A DNA stretch of 64,000 nucleotides from Poriferisodalis sp026713105 (GCA_965115995.1 OZ220472.1:3596001-3660000); one strand, 5' to 3'. Positions 10,301 to 19,275 are shown, numbered from the stretch's first letter. Translations and numbers: made by a program. The notes: generated by a model from the sequence alone, not told the origin.

Positions 10301-10584
10301 GCCGCAAGCTCGGCTACGACCGCGGCCGCGAGTTCACTTGGTCACGCGGCGGGACGGGCCGGCATCAAGCGCTCATCGAAGAGGGTGTGCTGGTGTACAC
10401 CGTGGACAGCTTCATCGGCTCCGGCGAGTTGCCCGTCAAGATCGCCGGCGACAGCGGCAACGGCCAGGTCGACGAGTTCCCGGTGCTTGGGCCCGGCGAT
10501 TCGGTGACGCTGCACGGCTACACGATCAAGGTCACGGCTGACGACGGCGATACCCATACGGTTTCCATCGCTCGCAGCGACTGA
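7342..10584 (+). CDS. Secreted CWB2 repeats + PD40 beta-propeller + M6-like metalloprotease
   Basis: The 1080-residue protein has a signal peptide (cleavage near AVGAA, about residue 28), three CWB2 repeats (about 35-360), an acidic Glu/Asp/Ala linker (about 370-390), a TolB/PD40-type beta-propeller with repeated AWSPDGSQLAY-like blades (about 410-690), and a C-terminal domain starting VAVLFVDFPDAQ that resembles M6 (immune-inhibitor-A-like) peptidases. The zinc site HELVHNLGLLD begins at His854 and fits the M6 pattern HExxHxLGLxD. The predicted protein is a wall-anchored protease whose propeller could present substrate. A start at 7342 gives the signal peptide at the N-terminus. The acidic linker and the fusion of all three modules are unusual. 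Confidence 0.85.
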   Translation: MQRLGAVLSAALVALGGVLVLPAAAVGAAEGDGSDVSVTRYGGADRYETSLQVAEAVAADAGGSLSSVVLVSGRRWTDAVVAAPVAGALGAPVLMTPPDELRADALEFLQQVGVTSAVVVGPDASGGAHGPGRGVGAGVLEALREAGISAERVAGKDRFGTGVAAAARVTPGAMGDLGLTAIIASSEVFADALVAGPFAARGIHPVLLTPPDELHADVSGYLGEAGISHIVLMGGTAALSESVEQSVKDLGIEVSRMAGSTRYDTAAKAAELVDDRYSDTAGQTCFDDSTVGLARARVPFDSFSAAPLLGRLCAPLVLADPAQIPPDTATYLDAAREANPSVDLRVFGGDAAVSQAAIDAYITGEDAAEPEKAEGEDDEAEEEVDINLLPAGTCGGAIDDEPVQLVPSTNAEDPAWSPDCSMLVYTENASLRIVSNDGTGARKLVDHGGAYLHSPVWSHDGTRIAYARGRNDENGHWSSHIWTVNVDGSHNNQRTEGDQIDRWPAWSPDDSKIAFERQIGSGRDEHGHLLDSDRHIVVMTSFGNDPKALNEGGRWEQSPAWSPDGSQLAYQTDGFVVVADTDGSNERRVHAAVYFAGGLSWSPDGTRIAFARGDGTQSSIVIADIDGLDEEVVFDEGLRTLAPRWSPDGQRIAFHTIDDEGKHRTYVVGASGEPAGVSQHCRPRGITDDTTAGFPLPDWAPSATAPLRVAVLFVDFPDAQASHTVEEEAALGLPWAEEYLEAVSYGQLDVQFVPHNEWLRAPHSYSDYFEGNAVDGRRVTGDDIWIDAVGLVDDEIDFSGFQSLAVILPSTHFGGGIAGGSVEVDGVLLPKHINNVWRLDEPAEPSRWGATAAHELVHNLGLLDIYPYDAAAHKQPDSPSGQEWIPVRFGLMDLDAYFLADASLMLRRTTKTYPDGSSSWWEVTRLQPMEMLAWSRWQLGWLREHQVRCVTRGAATVTLAPIARAGGDIAMAAVPIDQHQIIVIESRRKLGYDRGREFTWSRGGTGRHQALIEEGVLVYTVDSFIGSGELPVKIAGDSGNGQVDEFPVLGPGDSVTLHGYTIKVTADDGDTHTVSIARSD

Positions 10585-10935
10585 CAACCCCGCTTCGAAC
10601 ACACCCGTCGCAATCGCTGCCCGGGCACAATCCTCGGGCCGGCGAATGCTGAAGACAATTCACGAATTGCACCGTAAATGCTGGGAAAACGGTGCTCGTG
10701 CGGGCCGATACGTGCCGCTATCTGACAGGCGGCGCGTTGTACCTTGACGATGAGGCTGTGTCCATGAGGCTTCGGCCTTGTGCGGCAGTTCTGGCGATCT
10801 GGATGCGCAACCGATGATGCCCGCCATTCGGCCAGACAAGCCCAATGTCAAATATGCAGAAAATTCATCGAAAGTCATGTACAGGGCATGTGTAGTGTCC
10901 GTCGTGCTCGCCCCCGGAGTTCGTAGGAGTCACTG
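10585..10935. promoter_or_regulatory. Gene-free leader region with a perfect palindrome
   Basis: No coding frame is convincing here and the GC content is visibly lower than around it. The 14-bp perfect inverted repeat CAATTCACGAATTG lies at 10656-10669, about 270 bp ahead of the first adhesin gene. It could be an operator; no regulator can be assigned. Confidence 0.35.
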
Positions 10936-13536
10936 ATGACCGTGTCCCGGCTGCCCGATACTGACCGTCGTTCGCCCAATCGGCACGCCCGCGAGATCGC
11001 ACGCCCGGCCGCTGGCAGGCGGCGAACTCGCATAGGGCGGGTGCTCATGGCGCTCGCCGTTGCATCCACGGTGCTCGTGGTCGGGCACGATCCTGCCCAG
11101 GGCGCTGCTGCGGAGGTTGACACGAGGCGGCTCCGAGGCGAAACGCGCTACGAGACTGCCGTCGAGATCGCCGAGACCTATGTCGATCAGGTGGAAGGCG
11201 ACTCGAGCCGGCCGACCGTCGACACGGTCATCGTCACCTCGGGCGAGGATCGCCACTTTGCCTATGCGCTGCCGACGCCGGCCCTGTCCCGGCTGCATGA
11301 CGCGCCGCTCTTGCTGACACCGTCCGATGAGCTGCACGACGCGGTCACCACCTTCCTGACCCGCTACAACGTCTCGTCGGTGCTGCTCGTCGGCGGCACC
11401 GGCGTGGTGTCGAGCTCGGTCGAGCGCTCCATCGACGCGATCAGCGGTGTTGAGGTCACCCGCATCGAGGGAGACGACGAGTACGCCACGGCCGTCGAGC
11501 TCGCCGATCTCGTGGGCACCTCTCCGGGGACTCCGGGCGAGTTTCCAGGCCAGGGCCGCACCGCGTTGCTGGCCACCGGGCCGTTGGCGTACCGGGGCGA
11601 TCATCCGATCCTGCTGACCCGAGGCTCGGTACTGCCCGACCCGGTCGAGAACTTCCTGCAGGGCAGCCGCACCGAGCACGTCGTGATCTTGGGCGGCACC
11701 GCGGCGGTGAGCGCCGGCGTCGAGCGTGACATCGAGCTGCTCGGCATTGAGGTGACCCGCTGGCGCGGCCCGGATCGCTTCGGCACGGCGCTGCAGATCG
11801 CGGAGGAGCTGCTGGGGCTCGACACGCCCCAGGACTGCTTCGAGGGCTCCGAGCTCGGGCTGGCCTACGGCTGGCGCTCACCCGATGCCATCGTGAGCGG
11901 ACCGCTGCTGGGCGAGTTGTGCGCGCCGCTGCTGTTGACCGAACTCGATGCATTGCCGGCGGTGGTGGAGCGCTTCTTGGAGTCCGACGACTTCGTCACC
12001 GGAGATGTCGACGGCGATCTGCGTGTCACGATCTTCGGCGGATCCGCAGCGGTCAGCGATGACACCGTCGACGAGGTGGTGGAAGCGGCTCGGCTCGTCG
12101 AGTTGCAGGCTCGCATCAGCGCGTTCGAGGGCGGCTGCCACTTCACGGTCACCTTCTCTGATCCGGTGGTGACCGATGACGCTGAGGACGTCTCCAACTA
12201 CCTCGACGGCAACTCGCCGTTCGATCCCAACGATGCGTCGGCGGAAGCCGGCACGGGTCGGTCCACCACCGAAGCAGTGGTGACCCTCTCCGGCTCGCGC
12301 ACCGAACCCGGCACCTCGGTGCCGACTGGCTGCAGCTCGCCGCTGCGAGCCCGCGACCGGATCGGCGTCGTCGGCGGCGAGATCGAAGCGTCAGCGGATC
12401 GGCGCCGGGCTGCACGGGTCGAATTCTTCGTGCCCCGAGACCTTGATCGTCCGGCGCTGACGCTCAACGCTCCCGAGGGCAGCAGCGTCGTCTGGGTCGA
12501 GTCGAGCGAACCGCTGGATGCAGCCGCCGTGGCAGTCGTCTTCGAGCGCAGCGGCGATCCGGATGTGACGGTCGATGTCGACATCGTCGCCGGCACCACC
12601 ATGTTCACCGTCGAAGTGCCGCCTGAGTTCGGCAGTGAACTGCGCACCCGAGACATCGTGTCGATTGCCAGCGACGAGGTGTTCGATCTCGCCGGCAACG
12701 AGAATCGTGCCGTGAGCCGCACGGTGGTGCGCGACACGAAGGCGCCTCGGGTGTCCCGCATCACGGTGACCGAGCCCACGCCGCGTGAGCAGTCGTCGAT
12801 CACGCTGCGAGCCACTGACGCCGGCCAGCAGTCGGTGCTCGCCCTGCAAATCGCCTCCAATCCGGGCGAGGCAGCCGACGGGGCAGCAGGGAATGACTGG
12901 TCGGTCGACCTGAGAGTGCTCGCGAGCCGCCGATCCAGTTGGACCTCGAGCCAGTTGACGTCGGTCTCCATCTCGACAACGAATCGCAGGATCTTCGTGG
13001 AGGCGCTCGACGACGCAACCGTGACCGACGTGATCGACGACCTGAACCAGAACACGGCATTCCGCGAGCTGTTCCTGGCTTCGGAGGTGGGTTCGGAAGG
13101 CTCGAGCAAGCCCGTTGCCACGGGTGGACGCATTTCGCTCGAAGGCGGCACCAGCACGGTGGACCTGACGGTGTTCTGGTCCGAACCCGTGCAGGATTGC
13201 GACGCCGCCGATCCCGTCCGGCCGCGCCTCATCGAGATCGACGTCGACGCCGACGACGAAGCTGACTTTGCCCTTGACGGCGTGCCTTACGGCAACAGCG
13301 ATGTCGAGTTCGTGGCGGGCGATGCGCAGTCGTTACCGATCCAGGCAGGTGCCGCAGCGTGCGACACCACGACGGCAGGCGTTCGCTCAGGCACCCTGGT
13401 TGCCCGGATCCAGTCGGCGCACGTCGACTACCTGCCCAGCACCCGGTCCGAAGCTCACATCCGGCCCGGCGCAGCCACCGACTTGGCCGGCAACCGCAGC
13501 TTGAGGCAGACCGGCGTCGTCCTCAAGCGCCCCTGA
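10936..13536 (+). CDS. CWB2-anchored adhesin-like protein with Ig-like domains (type A)
   Basis: An extended basic N-region and hydrophobic stretch (residues about 37-58) form the signal peptide. Three CWB2 repeats follow (about 62-385), then Ig-like regions of the SbsA/Big_5 kind, marked by DLAGNENRAVS and a terminal DLAGNRSL (about 395-605 and 740-866). Between them is a roughly 85-residue module (about 634-717) with the pattern GAAGNDW then LNQNTAFRELF. Repeat 1 has YALP in place of the usual DALA, and repeat 2 reads TALLATGPLAY, lacking the ten residues that hold FADAL in its paralogues. AGGAG lies 7 nt before ATG 10936. It is most like the protein at 19276. An adhesive or structural surface role is inferred. 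Confidence 0.8.
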   Translation: MTVSRLPDTDRRSPNRHAREIARPAAGRRRTRIGRVLMALAVASTVLVVGHDPAQGAAAEVDTRRLRGETRYETAVEIAETYVDQVEGDSSRPTVDTVIVTSGEDRHFAYALPTPALSRLHDAPLLLTPSDELHDAVTTFLTRYNVSSVLLVGGTGVVSSSVERSIDAISGVEVTRIEGDDEYATAVELADLVGTSPGTPGEFPGQGRTALLATGPLAYRGDHPILLTRGSVLPDPVENFLQGSRTEHVVILGGTAAVSAGVERDIELLGIEVTRWRGPDRFGTALQIAEELLGLDTPQDCFEGSELGLAYGWRSPDAIVSGPLLGELCAPLLLTELDALPAVVERFLESDDFVTGDVDGDLRVTIFGGSAAVSDDTVDEVVEAARLVELQARISAFEGGCHFTVTFSDPVVTDDAEDVSNYLDGNSPFDPNDASAEAGTGRSTTEAVVTLSGSRTEPGTSVPTGCSSPLRARDRIGVVGGEIEASADRRRAARVEFFVPRDLDRPALTLNAPEGSSVVWVESSEPLDAAAVAVVFERSGDPDVTVDVDIVAGTTMFTVEVPPEFGSELRTRDIVSIASDEVFDLAGNENRAVSRTVVRDTKAPRVSRITVTEPTPREQSSITLRATDAGQQSVLALQIASNPGEAADGAAGNDWSVDLRVLASRRSSWTSSQLTSVSISTTNRRIFVEALDDATVTDVIDDLNQNTAFRELFLASEVGSEGSSKPVATGGRISLEGGTSTVDLTVFWSEPVQDCDAADPVRPRLIEIDVDADDEADFALDGVPYGNSDVEFVAGDAQSLPIQAGAAACDTTTAGVRSGTLVARIQSAHVDYLPSTRSEAHIRPGAATDLAGNRSLRQTGVVLKRP

Positions 13537-13549
13537 CAATCTGCCCCCT

Positions 13550-13660
13550 GAGGGCCTCAGGGAGCTCACCGAGGACCAATATGAGACCATGCGCGGCCGC
13601 ACCATCGAAGTGTTCCGCGGCGTCGGCAACCTCCGTAAGGTCAGCATTCCGCAGAGCTAG
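13550..13660 (+). pseudogene. Possible 3' remnant of a lost gene
   Basis: A 36-codon frame ends in TAG at 13658-13660 and includes the peptide TEDQYETMRGRTIEVFRG. Its codon use (G or C in most third positions) and charged composition look like real protein, but there is no start or upstream gene: it follows directly on the adhesin stop. The rest of the 13537-13794 gap holds nothing recognisable. It could be chance in GC-rich DNA, or a 22-residue peptide starting at ATG 13592. Confidence 0.25.
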
Positions 13661-13794
13661 GGCGCTCATGCTGGCTTGATACATTCATGCGCAGCATTCA
13701 TGGCCTAGCCACTTGGAGTAGACGAGACATGCGTCAACACGACGGCTTGCCATTCTTGATCGAGTCTCAGATCCGCTAGGCACACGCGGCGGCT

Positions 13795-16632
13795 ATGCGA
13801 TCACGTGCAACGGGGACCCCGCGGGCAGCGGCGGCGGCTCTCGTCGTGATCGTCGCGTCGCTTGTTCTCGCACCCGCCACGCATGCAGCAGTTACCGAGA
13901 CGGCGTCCGAGCGTTTCAGCGGCGATGACCGTTACGCGACGTCGGTGGCGATTGCGGAGGCGTACCTTGCAGAGATCGCGGGCAACCTCGATCGTGCGCC
14001 GACGAGAGCGGTGATCGTGGTGTCGGGCGAGGACCGGCACGTGGCGTACGCGATGCCTGCGGCCGGGCTGGCGTCGGCGTTCGACGCCCCGATCCTGATG
14101 ACGCCGTCCGGCGAGCTGCACAGCGAGGTGGCGGGCTTCCTGGACGAGAACGAGTTCGAGCTGGCGCTGGTGCTGGGCGGCACCGGGGTGGTGTCTGCCG
14201 AAGTGGTGGACGAACTGGTGAATCGGGTGGGCAGCGTGCGGCGCATCTCGGGTCCCGATGCGTATGTGACTGCCGTCGCAGTGGCGCGCGAGGTGGGCCC
14301 GATTCCAGGTTCGGCAGGCGAGTGGGGGTCACGTGGCCGCACGGCGCTGCTGGCGAACGGCGACACGATCGCTGATGCGTTGGTGGCGGGTCCGTTGTCG
14401 TATCACGGGGAGCACCCGCTGTTGCTGACTTCCGCTGCGTCGTTGGACGGGCGTGTCTCGGACTACCTGGATCGCAGCGATGTCGAGCATGTGGTGGTCC
14501 TGGGCGGCGCTGCGGCCGTGAGTCCCGCGGTGGTCACCGCGCTGCGGGCCAAGGGCATCGTGGTCACCCGGCTGTCCGGCGATGACCGTTACGGGACGGC
14601 GGCTGTGCTGGCGCGCCGGCTGCTGGGCTCGGGGCGGCCAGATCCATGCTTCGACGGTTCGACGATCGGGTTGGCGACAGGTGAGCGGGCACCTGACGCG
14701 GTCAGCAGCGGGCCACTGCTGGGGGAGCGATGTGCGCCGCTGCTGCTGGTGCGGCCTCGAGCGGTGCCGGCGGCTGTGGACAACCTGTTGACCGGTGGTG
14801 ACCTGTTGGGCGGATCGGACGGCCGGCTGGATGTTGTGGTGTTCGGTGGGACTGCCGCGATTGCGGAACCGACCGTGACGACGGTGCGCAACAATGCCCA
14901 GCGCGGTGAGCCGTTCACTGCGGCGGTCTCAGCGTCGGCGGGGTCGAAGATCTTCACGGTGACCTTCAACGAGGACGTGAAGGAGGACGAGGCGATCAAT
15001 CCCGAGCGGTACAGGGTGCAAAACGCGGAACTCGTGCTCGAGGGCGAGACGACGACTGTTGTGAACCCGCGGCGCTACACCAAGATCACCCTGTCGGGAC
15101 GCAGGGTGACTGTCGAGTTGGTCGAACCGCTGGCGGCGGGCAACACCATCACCGTGGTTGGCGAAACCGATACCGACGAAGGCCGCACCGAGATCGCGGT
15201 CAACGACACGCTGCCGGCGCTGCAGTCGGTGTTCTACCGGGTGCCCCGCCCTCCGGCGGTGACCGACACAACCGGACCGCACGTCCAGATCGTTGCGATC
15301 GCCGGCCAGCCCACGTTTGTGGTTCTGGTGACCGAGCGAGCGCTGCGTGAGGGTGACCGGCTGCGCAACGACGTGGTCTACCGCGGCCAGGAGATTCACG
15401 AGGTCACGGTCGTCGACACGGACGGCGAGCCGAAGACCGTCACCTTCGTCCCTAGCGGCGGGGCGAGCGGCAGCTGCCCGCACAAGCCCGAGGTCCCGAG
15501 CCCTCGTTCAGGACTGCCTTCGATTCAGGCAGGGAAGATCGGCGAGGAGTGCTACGAGGACCCCGCCACGCTGGGCGCCAACCTCCGCTACACAGCCGCA
15601 TTGGTGCCAGAGGACGGGCAGGACGCGCGGCTTGAGCCAGGCGATGTCATCACGGTGCGCAAGGGGGCGTTGGCGGATCGGCGCCGCAATCCCAACCGGC
15701 TGACCCGCTACACCGTCGCCGATCATGCCGACAACGGCCCCAACGGCGACTTCGCGGTGCGCCGTGCCGCGGTGGGCACGCCACGGCACACCGGGCAGGC
15801 CTCGCTGTTGATTCGCAACAACATCTGCGGCTCTGACGGCACGGCCGCTTGCGAAGGCCGCAAGCGACTGCGGATCGATGCGCGCGCCACTGGCGTTGCA
15901 GCGGGCGCAGCGGGCAACGGCTGGGTCGTCTATCCCTACGTGGACCCGGGCCGGACCGAGCCGGCTGACAGCGTGATCGACGTGGGTGTCGACCCGGTCC
16001 ACCGGATCATCAGTTACACGTTCGTCGAGGGCAAGATCACGCTGGCCAACCTCGCAGCGGCGCTGAATGCCGACACGACCTTCCGCCGCCACTTCGGCGC
16101 TCGGGTGGTGTCAGGGGCAACCCTCCGTTGCCGGGCTGCAGCCGCCGCTGCTGCCGTCACAGTCGATCCGGTGGGCATCGCCGCTGCGTCGGGCGGCGAG
16201 ATGTGCGGCGGCGTCAGCACGGTCGGCGTGCGGGTGACGTTCACTGACAACGTGAGTGCTGTCACTGGTGCGACTGGCTTCGGGCCCGAGTCGTCGTCGT
16301 CGCCGTTGTTGGCGAACCTGTTCCTCGACGGCCGCGACGCCGACGATGTCGACGTCAGGGTTCGCTGCCAGCGTCGTGGTCCGGTCGTGTACTTGGAGTA
16401 CATCGCCACCGATGACGCACTCGTGCCCCGTGCGGGCACCCCGGTACGTGTCCCTGCCGGCGTGGCCACCGGTTTCGGCGACACTGACGCCGACAATTTG
16501 CCCGACGTGGAGAATCCCCGGCAGCGGACGTTCAATCTGCGGTCGGACGCTTCGATTCCCGATCAGTTCGGCTACGAGGTCGAGCAGCTCGCCTCAGACG
16601 CGGCCGGGCAGAGTTGCGGCGGAGGCACCTGA
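13795..16632 (+). CDS. CWB2-anchored adhesin-like protein (type B), first gene of a three-gene operon
   Basis: The 945-residue product has a short signal peptide (cleavage near THAAV), three CWB2 repeats (about 37-369), then beta-rich Ig-like regions containing FTVTFNEDV and a long tail. A module near residues 687-775 (GAAGNGW, later LAAALNADTTFRRHF) recurs in the neighbours at 10936 and 16632. Its first CWB2 repeat reads GEDRHVAYAMP, a variant shared by the cluster. No good Shine-Dalgarno precedes ATG 13795. Its stop overlaps the next start by one base, which implies translational coupling. It probably forms part of a wall-attached surface layer or adhesin set; no ligand can be inferred. Confidence 0.8.
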   Translation: MRSRATGTPRAAAAALVVIVASLVLAPATHAAVTETASERFSGDDRYATSVAIAEAYLAEIAGNLDRAPTRAVIVVSGEDRHVAYAMPAAGLASAFDAPILMTPSGELHSEVAGFLDENEFELALVLGGTGVVSAEVVDELVNRVGSVRRISGPDAYVTAVAVAREVGPIPGSAGEWGSRGRTALLANGDTIADALVAGPLSYHGEHPLLLTSAASLDGRVSDYLDRSDVEHVVVLGGAAAVSPAVVTALRAKGIVVTRLSGDDRYGTAAVLARRLLGSGRPDPCFDGSTIGLATGERAPDAVSSGPLLGERCAPLLLVRPRAVPAAVDNLLTGGDLLGGSDGRLDVVVFGGTAAIAEPTVTTVRNNAQRGEPFTAAVSASAGSKIFTVTFNEDVKEDEAINPERYRVQNAELVLEGETTTVVNPRRYTKITLSGRRVTVELVEPLAAGNTITVVGETDTDEGRTEIAVNDTLPALQSVFYRVPRPPAVTDTTGPHVQIVAIAGQPTFVVLVTERALREGDRLRNDVVYRGQEIHEVTVVDTDGEPKTVTFVPSGGASGSCPHKPEVPSPRSGLPSIQAGKIGEECYEDPATLGANLRYTAALVPEDGQDARLEPGDVITVRKGALADRRRNPNRLTRYTVADHADNGPNGDFAVRRAAVGTPRHTGQASLLIRNNICGSDGTAACEGRKRLRIDARATGVAAGAAGNGWVVYPYVDPGRTEPADSVIDVGVDPVHRIISYTFVEGKITLANLAAALNADTTFRRHFGARVVSGATLRCRAAAAAAAVTVDPVGIAAASGGEMCGGVSTVGVRVTFTDNVSAVTGATGFGPESSSSPLLANLFLDGRDADDVDVRVRCQRRGPVVYLEYIATDDALVPRAGTPVRVPAGVATGFGDTDADNLPDVENPRQRTFNLRSDASIPDQFGYEVEQLASDAAGQSCGGGT

Positions 16633-19274
16633 TGACCTGGCGACGATCGGTGTGGCTGCCGACTCTGCTGGCTGCGCTGTTGGCGTCCGGTCTGCTGGCG
16701 CTGCCGCACGATGCGGCGCACGCAGCGGTCGACGATGCCGAGTTCACTCGCCTGTCAGGGCCGACCCGGTACTCGACGTCGGTGCAGATCGCCGAGGCCT
16801 ACATCGACGTCGTCGACGAGCTGGCTGACACGCCCGACGTGGACACGGTGATCATGGGCTCGGGCCTCGACGAGCATGCCGGCTGGGTGACGCCGGTGCC
16901 GATGCTGTCGAAGCTGCACCGCGCACCGCTTGTGTTCACTCGGCCCGACGAGGTGCCGGTGCAAGTGGCGCAGTTCCTGCAGCGGCGCGGGATACGCAGG
17001 GTGATCCTGCTCGGGGGCACCCAGGTGATCTCGGCCGCTGTCGAGAGCGAACTCGCCGACCTGGGCGTGGAAGTCGTCGAGCGTCTCGGCAGCGACGACA
17101 TCCACCTGCATTCGGTTGCCGTCGCGGAGTCGTTCAACAACCCCGCCGGCACCGCTGCCCGCAGCGTCGGTACCGCGCTGCTTGCCACCAGCAACGCCTT
17201 CGCCGATGCCCTGGCGGCCGGCCCGATGGCCTACCAGGGTGACTATCCGATCCTGCTCACACCCCAAGACCGGCTGCACTCCGCTGTGTTCGACTACCTC
17301 GTGGCGAGCGACATCGAGCGTCTCATCATCGTGGGCGGCACCGCAGCGGTGGGCACGGCCGTGCAGAAGGCGCTGTCGGGCTTGGACTTCAAGATCTCCC
17401 GAATAGCCGGCATCGACCGTTATGGCACCGCGGTCAAGCTGGCAGAGGCCCAGCTGGACCGTGACGACCCGCTGTGGCCCTGCTTCGACGGCGCCGAGTT
17501 GGGCTTGGCGTACGGCGGGTTGTCCCCAGATGCGATCGCGAGCGGGCCGTTGCTCGGCGAGCTGTGCGCGCCGTTGCTGCTCACCGGTTCGGACACGTTG
17601 CCCCGCTCGGTGCTGTCGTTCCTGCGCTCAGATGCGCGGGTGACTGGCGACGCCGACCACGGCCCCTCGGTGACCGTGTTCGGCGGCACAGCGGTCGTGC
17701 CCACCGATGTCGTCAACCAGATATTCGAGCGGCGCGCCACGCTGGTGCCGATCGGCGGTCGCATCAGCGTCGTGCTCGACCCGGGTACCGAGACTGCTGA
17801 TCAGTTCACCGTCACCTTCGACGGCGACATCGACGCGACGAAGGCCGCCCGTGCGCTCGACTCCGACGTGAGGATGTTCAGCGTCAACGCCGATCCCGTA
17901 CGCGCATCATCGTCGGGCCTGTGTGAGGCGACGCCGGCTGATCCCGACGAGTGGTGCGGAGACGTCCGCGTCCTCGGCGACAGCGTGACCGTAACGCTCG
18001 ACGGAGACCACAGGGTCCTCGAGGCCGGGGACGTCATCACCGTGACCGGCGGCCAGCGCATCGGTTCCGACAACAGCCCCCGCCCGTTGGCTCGCTTCTC
18101 CTACACCATCCCCGAGCCCGACGAGTCCGTGGATCGCGACGCCCCCCAGGTGGAGATCATTGCGCCGGCAGGACAGGCGCAGTTCGCTGTGCTGGTCATC
18201 GAGGAGAATCCGTTCAGCCCCCCGCTCCACGATGCCGCCGCACTGGCGACGCGCATCACGGTGACCGACGCCGATGGCGCGATCAAGAACGTCACCGCGG
18301 CCTCCAATCCGACCGCCGGGGCCGCTGGCACGCGCTCGTCCCATCAGCGATATCTGTTCAGCCTTGAGGGCGACATGCTCGAACCAGGCGATGCCATCGC
18401 CGTGCCGCGGGGCGTTTTCGTGGACGAAGCGGGTCTGCGGAACCGCGCGCAGCACAGTGTCGTGGCAGAGCACAGCATCGAATTGCGGATCGAGTCGGTC
18501 ACCATCGGCGACGTCGAAACCGCGAACCCAGCCAGCGTGATGCTCAAGGCAAGCACTCAGCTCGACGCACCGACCGGCTCGCTGACGATCACTGCGCGCA
18601 AGGACGGCTTCGCGTCGGGCAGCCGCGGCAATGAGTGGCGGGTCTACGGCGTCGGCTTGCCTCAGAGCGACGACGAGGAGAATCAAGGCGAGGACAGCAA
18701 CGAGGACATCGACCCTGAGATCGGTGTCTCGCTGAATCGCACGACCCGATTGATCCGCTATGACATCTTGCGAGGCGAGCCGACGTTCGCAGATCTGGCC
18801 GAAGCGCTGTGGGCCGATGTCACCTTCTCCGCCAACTTCACGGTGACCGTCGCCGACGTGATCGCAGACAGCGGATCCATCGGCGGCACGATCACCGCCG
18901 GTGTGCAATTCAGCGGGGGTGGCACTGCAGTCGGTGTGCGGGTGCGCTTCAGCGATCCGGTCAAGTCGCTGCTCGGCGGTGCAACTCGTCGTGAAACCAT
19001 CGATGCCGGGGTCACGGAGTGTTCAGCCCTGCCGCTGCTCGCTGACATCGCACCGAGCTTCAACGCGGCGAGAGGAGATGGTTGCACGCTGGGTTTCGCC
19101 GCACCGGACAATCTCGTCTACTTCAAGCTCAACTCGAGAAGTGCGACGCGTTTTCCCGGACGGGGCGCTTCGGTTTTCATCAACGGCAACGCTGCGAACG
19201 ACTACGCAGATCGCTCGAGCGCGGTACAGGGGTGGCTGACCATCCGGTACGACCCTGACGTGGCGGTGGACTGA
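16632..19274 (+). CDS. CWB2-anchored adhesin-like protein (type B), second operon gene
   Basis: The start is well fixed: GGAGG at 16621-16625 is 6 nt before ATG 16632, and TGATG joins it to the previous gene. The 880-residue product has a signal peptide (LLALPHDAAHAA), three CWB2 repeats (about 37-370) and Ig-like regions with FTVTFDGDI and IEIRIESVTI-like strands, matching the layout of the preceding gene. The recurring module lies near 642-743 (GSRGNEW, later LAEALWADVTFSANF) and contains an acidic insertion. In the first CWB2 repeat the conserved DALA motif is replaced by WVTP, the most divergent form in the cluster. It is predicted to be secreted and wall-bound. Confidence 0.82.
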   Translation: MTWRRSVWLPTLLAALLASGLLALPHDAAHAAVDDAEFTRLSGPTRYSTSVQIAEAYIDVVDELADTPDVDTVIMGSGLDEHAGWVTPVPMLSKLHRAPLVFTRPDEVPVQVAQFLQRRGIRRVILLGGTQVISAAVESELADLGVEVVERLGSDDIHLHSVAVAESFNNPAGTAARSVGTALLATSNAFADALAAGPMAYQGDYPILLTPQDRLHSAVFDYLVASDIERLIIVGGTAAVGTAVQKALSGLDFKISRIAGIDRYGTAVKLAEAQLDRDDPLWPCFDGAELGLAYGGLSPDAIASGPLLGELCAPLLLTGSDTLPRSVLSFLRSDARVTGDADHGPSVTVFGGTAVVPTDVVNQIFERRATLVPIGGRISVVLDPGTETADQFTVTFDGDIDATKAARALDSDVRMFSVNADPVRASSSGLCEATPADPDEWCGDVRVLGDSVTVTLDGDHRVLEAGDVITVTGGQRIGSDNSPRPLARFSYTIPEPDESVDRDAPQVEIIAPAGQAQFAVLVIEENPFSPPLHDAAALATRITVTDADGAIKNVTAASNPTAGAAGTRSSHQRYLFSLEGDMLEPGDAIAVPRGVFVDEAGLRNRAQHSVVAEHSIELRIESVTIGDVETANPASVMLKASTQLDAPTGSLTITARKDGFASGSRGNEWRVYGVGLPQSDDEENQGEDSNEDIDPEIGVSLNRTTRLIRYDILRGEPTFADLAEALWADVTFSANFTVTVADVIADSGSIGGTITAGVQFSGGGTAVGVRVRFSDPVKSLLGGATRRETIDAGVTECSALPLLADIAPSFNAARGDGCTLGFAAPDNLVYFKLNSRSATRFPGRGASVFINGNAANDYADRSSAVQGWLTIRYDPDVAVD

Positions 19275-19275
19275 C

